A stretch of DNA of 5,399 bases, from positions 1-5,399 of the forward strand of contig JAEOTK010000314.1 in the NCBI GenBank assembly GCA_016839875.1, given 5' to 3'. Positions 1-4,611 of the stretch are shown here, in pieces (position 1 is the stretch's first letter; every line of letters starts with the position of its first letter). The stretch is from Candidatus Heimdallarchaeota archaeon. GTDB lineage: Archaea; Asgardarchaeota; Heimdallarchaeia; Heimdallarchaeales; Heimdallarchaeaceae. The notes under the pieces are model-generated. The model did not search any database and was not told the origin of the DNA. It worked only from the letters and a program-made list of their open reading frames with translations. The translations under genes were made by a program, and so were the position numbers.

Positions 1-1082
1 ATGAATCTATCTCAACAAATGTTTCTTTTGATACAACAGAAGAACTAGATAGTTTTATCATTAAACTTGCACAAAGAGCTAACAGACATATTAGTATTGC
101 GAATCCTCTTTTAGATGCATCTCTTCCAGATGGAAGCAGAATCCAATTAACTTATGGAAAGGAAGTAACACAAAGAGGTTCAACTTTTACAGTAAGGAAA
201 TTCAAGGCAGATCCATTTACAATAACAGATCTTATTCTATACAATACAATTGATCTGGACATAGCAGCTTTCTATTGGTTTACAATGGAACATAACATCA
301 GTACTCTAATTGCAGGGGGAACAGCAGCTGGAAAAACAACACTGCTGAATACAATAGCAATGATGATAAAACCAGATCTAAAGGTAGTAACAATAGAAGA
401 TACTGCTGAACTCAACCTAGCTCATGAAAACTGGATACCTAGTGTTGTGAGATCAGGATTCGGTGAAACAACAGAATCCGGATATAGAAGAGGACAAATC
501 TCAATGTATGAACTACTCAGAGCTGCAATGAGGCAAAGACCTGATTATATCATTGTGGGTGAAATCCGTGGTGATGAAGCTTATGCAATGTTCCAAGCAA
601 TGAGTACTGGTCATAGAGGACTTGGAACAATCCATGGTGATTCAGTTGAAGGAGTTATTCATAGATTGGAAAGCAAACCAATGAACATTCCTCGTTCAAT
701 GATGAAATCTCTAGATTTAATCCATGTAATCCGAAAAGTTAGATTGCAATCTAAATTTGCTCGTAGAACACAATCTGTTACTGAATTGATAGGTTTAGAC
801 CCAGTTACTGAAGAGATTTTAACAAACAAACTCTATCAATGGAATCCTAAAGATGATACTTTCATCTATTTTGGAAGAAGCTATGTTCTTGAGAAAATCA
901 TGGAAAACACAGGATTAGAAGAGCAAGCTATTTTTGATGAGTTGGAGCAAAGAAAGACTGTTCTCAGATGGATGGTTAAGAAAAGAATAAGATACTTTGA
1001 AGATGTAGCATCTGTAATCCAAGAATATAACTCAGATCCTGATAGAGCACTTGAAAAAGCTAGGAAGGGATTAAAAACATAA
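1..1082 (+). CDS. Type II/IV secretion-family ATPase (GspE/VirB11/FlaI-like), 5' partial
   Basis: Cytoplasmic hexameric ATPase that powers assembly of archaeal type IV pilus-like filaments. The frame is open from base 3, giving 359 visible residues. The ATG at 285 is internal, because the 94 codons before it are typical family sequence (NPLLDASLPDGSRIQL near residues 36-50, then RGSTFTVRKF). Visible motifs in window residue numbers are Walker A GGTAAGKT (105-112), Asp box TIEDTAELNL (130-139), Walker B RPDYIIVGE (179-187) with Glu187 as the likely catalytic base, and His box GHRGLGTIHGD (203-213). A C-terminal helical segment (about 310-359, VLRWMVKKRIRYFEDVA) is common in archaeal GspE-like ATPases. 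Nothing is broken. The likely partner is the T2SF gene on the opposite strand at the right of the window. Whether it belongs to an archaellum (FlaI), an adhesion pilus or another filament cannot be decided; the lack of flagellin or FlaH-like genes here argues weakly for a pilus. Confidence 0.95.
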   Translation, partial: ESISTNVSFDTTEELDSFIIKLAQRANRHISIANPLLDASLPDGSRIQLTYGKEVTQRGSTFTVRKFKADPFTITDLILYNTIDLDIAAFYWFTMEHNISTLIAGGTAAGKTTLLNTIAMMIKPDLKVVTIEDTAELNLAHENWIPSVVRSGFGETTESGYRRGQISMYELLRAAMRQRPDYIIVGEIRGDEAYAMFQAMSTGHRGLGTIHGDSVEGVIHRLESKPMNIPRSMMKSLDLIHVIRKVRLQSKFARRTQSVTELIGLDPVTEEILTNKLYQWNPKDDTFIYFGRSYVLEKIMENTGLEEQAIFDELEQRKTVLRWMVKKRIRYFEDVASVIQEYNSDPDRALEKARKGLKT

Positions 1083-1115
1083 GATTGAGGGAGTCTTTTA
1101 TTTCTTTATTTTTTC
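1081..1115 (+). terminator. Hairpin plus T-rich terminator after the ATPase gene
   Basis: AAGATT (1081-1086) and AGTCTT (1092-1097) can form a 6-bp stem, including one G-U pair, around a GAGGG loop. The stem overlaps the stop codon. It is followed by a T-rich stretch (1098-1115, TTATTTCTTTATTTTTTC). Archaeal RNA polymerase terminates mainly on oligo-T runs, so the tract is the stronger signal; the AU-rich stem is weak. The next gene has its own TATA box, which agrees with transcription ending here. Confidence 0.5.
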
Positions 1116-1129
1116 ATTAAATAATTGCA

Positions 1130-1137
1130 TTTAAATA
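1130..1137 (+). promoter_or_regulatory. Archaeal TATA box for hsp20
   Basis: TTTAAATA matches the archaeal TATA-box consensus and sits in an otherwise plain AT-rich spacer. The usual 25-27 nt spacing from the box centre to the start point would put transcription start near 1160. That is downstream of a possible TTG start at 1157 and leaves a leader of about 24 nt before the ATG at 1184. No convincing purine-rich BRE or heat-shock regulator operator was recognised next to it. Confidence 0.55.
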
Positions 1138-1183
1138 CAAATATTACTAAGAATTCTTGATAATAACCAATGTGGTTGAGAGA

Positions 1184-1831
1184 ATGAACGAAGACGATAA
1201 TAAGAAAAAGAAGAAAAAAACTTTCCCAGATGATTTTTCAGATGATTTTCCAGATGAATTCTCTTCACCTTTTGATTTCTTTTCATCATTTGAGAATTTC
1301 AATATGGATGAAATAATGGAGAGAATATTTCCAAACTTCAAAGGTTCTTCTTTCGGAAAAATGATAGATGAAATGATGAAGAATTTGATGAAAAATCTTG
1401 AAAATGTGGATTCGAGCGAATTTGAGGAGATTTTCAAAAATCCATTTGTTTATGGTTTTAAAATAGGAGTTGATCCAGATGGAAAACCAAATTTTGGTCA
1501 ATTTGGAAACCTAAAACCAAAAGAATACGGAAATATTGAAACTTCAGATGTAAGAGAACCTCTGATTGATGTTTTCAAGGAAGATGAACATGTGAGGGTA
1601 ATAGCTGAAGTTCCAGGTGTGAACAAAGGAGATGTTCAACTGACTGGATCTGAAAGAACTCTAACAATAAAAGCTCATTCAAAAACAAGAAAATATGAAA
1701 AATCAGTCAGTTTACCAGTTCCTGTAGATATCAAAACTGCTAAAGCTAAATACAAGAATGGAGTTCTTGAAGTAGTGATTGAAAGGAAAGAGAGTCAAAA
1801 AGATGAAGACCATGAAATTGATGTAAACTGA
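1184..1831 (+). CDS. Hsp20/alpha-crystallin family small heat shock protein
   Basis: ATP-independent cytoplasmic holdase of 215 residues. The alpha-crystallin domain spans about residues 122-202: it opens with EPLIDVFKEDEHVRVIAEVP and ends with the signature KNGVLEVVIERK (191-202). A C-terminal IDV (212-214) fits the I-x-I/V motif that docks neighbouring subunits in small Hsp oligomers. The N-terminal arm is long (about 120 residues). It holds a run of six lysines (7-12), a Phe/Asp-rich block (14-38) built partly from tandem four-residue units, an amphipathic Met-rich stretch (41-75), and the segment NPFVYGFKIGVDPDGKP, a pattern I associate with archaeal Hsp20 proteins. An in-frame TTG at 1157 would add nine residues but probably lies upstream of the transcription start; GTG at 1172 is also possible. 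The SD before ATG 1184 is weak (GGTTGAG at 1174-1180). It has its own promoter and no clear functional tie to the pilus genes. Confidence 0.93.
   Translation: MNEDDNKKKKKKTFPDDFSDDFPDEFSSPFDFFSSFENFNMDEIMERIFPNFKGSSFGKMIDEMMKNLMKNLENVDSSEFEEIFKNPFVYGFKIGVDPDGKPNFGQFGNLKPKEYGNIETSDVREPLIDVFKEDEHVRVIAEVPGVNKGDVQLTGSERTLTIKAHSKTRKYEKSVSLPVPVDIKTAKAKYKNGVLEVVIERKESQKDEDHEIDVN
1226..1261 (+). repeat. Three tandem 12-bp units inside hsp20
   Basis: Three consecutive 12-bp units (CCAGATGATTTT, TCAGATGATTTT, CCAGATGAATTC) encode PDDF-SDDF-PDEF. The next codons (SSPF, DFFS) continue the rhythm loosely. The high nucleotide identity suggests recent duplication by slippage within the disordered N-terminal arm of the chaperone. 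Confidence 0.75.
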
Positions 1832-1833
1832 TC

Positions 1834-1841
1834 TAAAAAAT
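1834..1841 (-). terminator. Oligo-T terminator of the pilin operon
   Basis: Just past the stop of the last pilin gene, the - strand reads a pyrimidine-rich stretch ending in ATTTTTTA. A six-T run is a plausible archaeal intrinsic terminator. It lies in the 26-bp gap between the convergent hsp20 and pilin genes. No stem-loop is evident. Confidence 0.35.
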
Positions 1842-1857
1842 AGTTAAGAAGGAGAAA

Positions 1858-2535
1858 CTATAGTTCCATTGATAATACAATATTATGCAGAAAAGTAACT
1901 GTGATTGTTTGTCCAATCTGAAGATCAGCTAAGTAGCTACCATCACCCATATTATAAACTGTAGTAACTGGACTGATCTCTATTTCTCCATTATTAATCA
2001 TAGTTTTAATTCCATTGTTAAATTTATACAGATAAACGTAGTTTTCACTCCCTGCAGTCTCTGATATTTCTAAATAGTATGTTAAATCAATTAGAAAAGT
2101 TCCATCGTAATAAACATCAGGACTATCAATTTGTAGAGTAACATTGAAGCTTGTATGAATGAAAACAGGATTGATTCCTGTACTTGTATTATATAAGCTA
2201 AAATCAACTTCATCTAACGAAAGAACAGCAGGCAAATTGTGATTATCAAGATAATACTCAATATCATCTAAACCTTCCAGAACAAAATCAATCACTTCAG
2301 GTCTAGTTGCTCCATAAGATGAGTGAGATAATGAAGCTTCAGCTAAATCCTGAATAGCTGTAATTGAATTATCGATGTAATTAGAAAGTTGTTTTTGATT
2401 AGGAGCTGGGACTACATATGGACTTTGGGTTATATGGTATACAGTTGTAGAAAGAAGGATTAAGTAGATTAAAATCACTATGGCCAATAGAAGAAAGACT
2501 TGTCCTTTGCGATTCTTAATTATTGACTTCTTCAT
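1858..2535 (-). CDS. Pilin-like protein C with class III signal peptide (225 aa)
   Basis: The N-terminus MKKSIIKNRKG|QVFLL has a basic leader of 11 residues and a G|Q junction followed by a hydrophobic helix to about residue 34, as in archaeal type IV prepilins cut by an EppA/FlaK-type peptidase. The helix would both anchor the protein and form the filament core. It lacks the usual early acidic residue of the mature helix (VFLLLAIVIL after Gln). The mature domain has an alpha-helical part (about 47-100) and then beta-strand-like alternating segments (about 126-225, ending TITVTFLHNIVLSM). Sequons NTS (116) and NVT (131) could be glycosylated. The start is ATG 2535, with AGGTG 6 nt upstream; an in-frame GTG at 2544 is part of that SD. 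The gene begins 1 bp after the preceding stop and is the last of the row. The domain family is not recognised; a minor pilin or pseudopilin role is inferred. Confidence 0.8.
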   Translation of the reverse strand: MKKSIIKNRKGQVFLLLAIVILIYLILLSTTVYHITQSPYVVPAPNQKQLSNYIDNSITAIQDLAEASLSHSSYGATRPEVIDFVLEGLDDIEYYLDNHNLPAVLSLDEVDFSLYNTSTGINPVFIHTSFNVTLQIDSPDVYYDGTFLIDLTYYLEISETAGSENYVYLYKFNNGIKTMINNGEIEISPVTTVYNMGDGSYLADLQIGQTITVTFLHNIVLSMEL

Positions 2536-2536
2536 T

Positions 2537-3004
2537 TTATACACCTTTTAACCACACTTGAAAGTGGAATATATATGATTCAAATGCTCCATTTACTTCT
2601 GTAATCAAATAATCTATTCCAATAGTTTCTTTTGGTAATGTTAACGCTTGATTTATCCAACTATTACTCATTTCAGAACTGGAATTCATATTCTCACAGA
2701 ATAATTGAAACTCTCCATTATCTGGTAATATTCCATAAATCGATTGTTTTAATACAGTTTTAATATCAATTATTTCTGCAGGGGAACCAGTCTTAACAGT
2801 AATAATGTATTCATCCAGAAGACCATTTTGATCTAGGAGCTTTAGTGTGTTGTAAATATCATCTTGGAAGTTTGGTTCTGAAGAGGGTTGAGTCGCAAGT
2901 TGAACTTCATACAAAGCTGTTACCATAATGATCATTACAGATACAGCTATGAACGCTTCAATTATGAACAATTGACCCTTTTTGTTTTTAGCTAATCTTT
3001 TCAT
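2537..3004 (-). CDS. Pilin-like protein B with class III signal peptide (155 aa)
   Basis: The class III signal peptide is MKRLAKNKKG|QLFIIEAF: ten-residue basic leader, cleavage expected between Gly10 and Gln11, then a hydrophobic helix to about residue 32 with a Glu at mature position 6. That Glu resembles the conserved acidic residue type IV pilins use to pair with the N-terminus of a neighbouring subunit. After the helix comes a small globular domain with the stretch DIYNTLKLLDQNGLL (49-63) and a C-terminal beta-like segment ending in FHFQVWLKGV. There is one cysteine (103) and one sequon, NSS (107). The start is ATG 3004 because GGTGA (3010-3014) lies 5 nt upstream; a longer start at 3031 would put nine non-leader-like residues (SDVVLVIK) ahead of the basic leader and overlap the preceding gene by 22 bp. 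It is probably a structural or minor pilin; specific role unknown. Confidence 0.82.
   Translation of the reverse strand: MKRLAKNKKGQLFIIEAFIAVSVMIIMVTALYEVQLATQPSSEPNFQDDIYNTLKLLDQNGLLDEYIITVKTGSPAEIIDIKTVLKQSIYGILPDNGEFQLFCENMNSSSEMSNSWINQALTLPKETIGIDYLITEVNGAFESYIFHFQVWLKGV
2542..2546 (-). promoter_or_regulatory. Ribosome binding site of pilin C, deciding its start
   Basis: AGGTG lies 6 nt before ATG 2535 and inside the last codons of pilin B. It includes the GTG that would otherwise give a start three codons earlier. The placement favours the ATG and suggests translational coupling to pilin B. Confidence 0.65.
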
Positions 3005-3009
3005 TTTTA

Positions 3010-3014
3010 TCACC
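3010..3014 (-). promoter_or_regulatory. Ribosome binding site of pilin B, overlapping pilin A stop
   Basis: GGTGA is 5 nt before ATG 3004, and its TGA is itself the stop codon of pilin A (3010-3012). The ribosome finishing pilin A therefore ends on the SD of pilin B. This supports ATG 3004 over the upstream ATG at 3031. Confidence 0.7.
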
Positions 3015-4155
3015 AATACCACATCTGACATTTTACAAGTACGTTTCGTACCATCAATGTGTGAGTCACTGAAATAAATGAAGAACTGGGCATCTGGGAG
3101 ATAGGACCGTATGTACCTCCTAGGTTTTCAGTTAAAAACATTGGAATACCTATAAATCCTGCGCGGTAATCAGTTCCTTCTCTTTCTTGTACAACTACAA
3201 CAGCTAAACCATCTGATGGAACAGGAACATTCTCTGCTAGATAAATTTGACCTTCATCATTACTTACTTGAGCTAACGCAGTTGTTCTATGAGTAATAGC
3301 AAAGTCGTTATATGGAAATAATACAAAAGCTTGAGCTTCATCACTTAATGGTTTACGGAATGTACTAATATCGATTGCACTTGTCTTTAAATCAGTATTT
3401 TCTTTAGCAAAAGGGCTGAGAACGAAATCTGATTGGAAGTAATCTAAACCAGATACTTCTTTTTCCATCCTCAAGACTGTATAATCTTGATATATTTCAC
3501 CAACTTGAGCAAAAGCGACAATGGAATAATAATTAGTTGTATTTACATTTAATGTGGACTTAAAGCTAATAACACCAGAAATATCCTTAGTTTTTGTGTA
3601 ATTTGTGGCAACATTATTACTAGCATCTATTGAGAATACCCAGATTTCTGCATCATCGACTGGAGTTTGGTATTCTGTTACCATTCCATTAACTGTAATC
3701 TTATCAAATGCTATATTGACACTATTAATTGATATGGAGATAGGAGAGTAAATTTCCAATGCAAAATCTTTGATCAATGCAAATGACGTTTTTGATCTTA
3801 TGTAGTCTACTTTCCAGAAATCCATTATACCTGAAGATAATCTATTAATCTTAGTAAAATCGAGACTCCCTTGGTCACCTAATATACCAACTTTAAAATC
3901 CGACAAGTAAGTATTTCCTATTGTTCCCCAATCAGCAGGATGTCCTTGAGAATAGACGATGTTGCTGAAAAGAGTATCCAAATCTTGCTCTTGAGAATAT
4001 GTATCCATTTGTACAAGCGAGGGGATTAGGAGGTTTGAAAGAACTATTATTATTTGACTAAAAGCTACTATGAATATTAACATAGCCAAAGCGAAGTCTA
4101 CCCCTCTAACTTGTCCTCTGCGGTTTCTCGTGAGTTTATGAAGATTAAATACCAA
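3010..4155 (-). CDS. Large pilin-like protein A with class III signal peptide and Ig/TTR-like domain (381 aa)
   Basis: The leader MVFNLHKLTRNRRG ends at a G|Q junction (14/15) and is followed by the hydrophobic helix 18-46 with Asp at mature position 6 (QVRGVD). An exported, membrane-anchored or filament-incorporated protein is expected. Residues 57-110 contain DTLFSNIVYSQGHPADWG and a following LDFTKINRL; the G-x-P-x-x-W-G then LD-x-x-K pattern recurs in archaeal pilin-like proteins as I recall them. Residues about 152-230 (ITVNGMVTEYQTPVDDAEI...DISGVISFKS...YYSIVAFAQVG) look like a carboxypeptidase-regulatory/transthyretin-type beta-sandwich. The rest (240-381) is beta-rich and unrecognised, ending in VLVKCQMWYW with the protein's only cysteine. 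Sequons NYT (185) and NTT (205) are present. The start is TTG 4155, with GGAG 9 nt upstream; no ATG fits before the leader. It is larger than ordinary pilins, so a tip, adhesin or minor subunit is the best guess. Confidence 0.82.
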   Translation of the reverse strand: MVFNLHKLTRNRRGQVRGVDFALAMLIFIVAFSQIIIVLSNLLIPSLVQMDTYSQEQDLDTLFSNIVYSQGHPADWGTIGNTYLSDFKVGILGDQGSLDFTKINRLSSGIMDFWKVDYIRSKTSFALIKDFALEIYSPISISINSVNIAFDKITVNGMVTEYQTPVDDAEIWVFSIDASNNVATNYTKTKDISGVISFKSTLNVNTTNYYSIVAFAQVGEIYQDYTVLRMEKEVSGLDYFQSDFVLSPFAKENTDLKTSAIDISTFRKPLSDEAQAFVLFPYNDFAITHRTTALAQVSNDEGQIYLAENVPVPSDGLAVVVVQEREGTDYRAGFIGIPMFLTENLGGTYGPISQMPSSSFISVTHTLMVRNVLVKCQMWYW

Positions 4156-4164
4156 TTTTCTATT

Positions 4165-4168
4165 CTCC
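4165..4168 (-). promoter_or_regulatory. Ribosome binding site supporting the TTG start of pilin A
   Basis: GGAG (within AAGGAGAA) directly follows the stop codon of the coiled-coil gene and lies 9 nt before TTG 4155. It is the only evidence for this non-ATG start beyond the fit of the leader peptide. Confidence 0.65.
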
Positions 4169-4169
4169 T

Positions 4170-4589
4170 TTATTCTTCTACTTCATCACCAAGAATTCTT
4201 TCTTCTAATAAAGATTTAATCTCTGCAAGTGTTGCTTCTAGTTCTACTAATTCCATTCCTTTATCAAGCAAATTAGATGCTCTTTCTTGCATTTCATCTG
4301 CTTTCTTAATTCTCTCCGATACAAGTTCTTCTACTTTATCATTTAAAGTGGAAAAATCGCTTTTTGTACTCATTTCTTGTTCTATTCGCTCAATTCTATC
4401 TTCAAGAGGTCCTAAATCAACAGAAACGGAACCAACAACACCTTCTGAATCACCACTTACAGCTGGAGCAACACCTTTATCCAAAGTGCCCATTACTCTA
4501 ACTACGTTGAAACTTATTTGGTTTATTAATCGTTTTATTTCTTCTACTTCATCCTTTAATGACTTAATATCGTCTTCTAGTTTACCCAT
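4170..4589 (-). CDS. Coiled-coil cytoplasmic protein of the pilus operon (139 aa)
   Basis: No family recognised. It has no signal peptide, no membrane segment and no cysteine, and it is acidic. Two heptad-rich helices stand out: residues about 3-30 (LEDDIKSLKDEVEEIKRLI) and about 61-131 (LEDRIERIEQEM ... LVELEATLAEIKSLLEERI). They are joined by a Gly/Ser/Val-rich flexible linker (about 38-58). A hairpin or elongated oligomer is likely. It sits 22 bp after the T2SF gene and 14 bp before pilin A, so it is surely cotranscribed and probably acts with the platform or ATPase on the cytoplasmic side. In archaellum operons the FlaC/D/E proteins are cytoplasmic and partly coiled coil; this one could be an analogue, but I see no specific FlaC/D/E motif. 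Start ATG 4589 has GGTGA 6 nt upstream (4596-4600). Confidence 0.8.
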   Translation of the reverse strand: MGKLEDDIKSLKDEVEEIKRLINQISFNVVRVMGTLDKGVAPAVSGDSEGVVGSVSVDLGPLEDRIERIEQEMSTKSDFSTLNDKVEELVSERIKKADEMQERASNLLDKGMELVELEATLAEIKSLLEERILGDEVEE

Positions 4590-4595
4590 GTGATT

Positions 4596-4600
4596 TCACC
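4596..4600 (-). promoter_or_regulatory. Ribosome binding site of the coiled-coil gene
   Basis: GGTGA lies 6 nt before ATG 4589, within the 22-bp gap after the T2SF stop. It matches the archaeal 16S rRNA 3' end in the same way as the SD of pilin B, and so supports this strand and frame over the overlapping reading frame on the + strand. Confidence 0.6.
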
Positions 4601-4611
4601 AATTTTGATCA

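Noticed and set aside
1..48. ATG at base 1 as a gene start
   Set aside because: That frame stops at 46-48; the real coding frame starts from base 3 and belongs to the ATPase running in from the left.
1202..1220. A-rich tract AAGAAAAAGAAGAAAAAAA as a programmed frameshift site
   Set aside because: The frame is intact through it and joins the well-conserved Hsp20 domain directly, so no frameshift is needed; only an error-prone tract is supported.
1147..1437. 96-codon reading frame on the - strand, rich in Ser, Phe and Ile
   Set aside because: It is antisense to the N-terminal arm of hsp20; its Ser/Phe runs simply mirror the Lys/Asp-rich codons of the real gene.
1286..1501. 71-codon reading frame on the - strand
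   Set aside because: It is antisense to hsp20, has no SD or recognisable domain, and lies inside a clear Hsp20 coding frame.
4111..4593. 160-codon reading frame on the + strand, Ser-rich
   Set aside because: It is the antisense of the coiled-coil gene; the Ser/Leu/Ile-rich, low-complexity product is typical of reading the opposite strand of an acidic coiled coil, and the - strand frame has a good SD and operon spacing.
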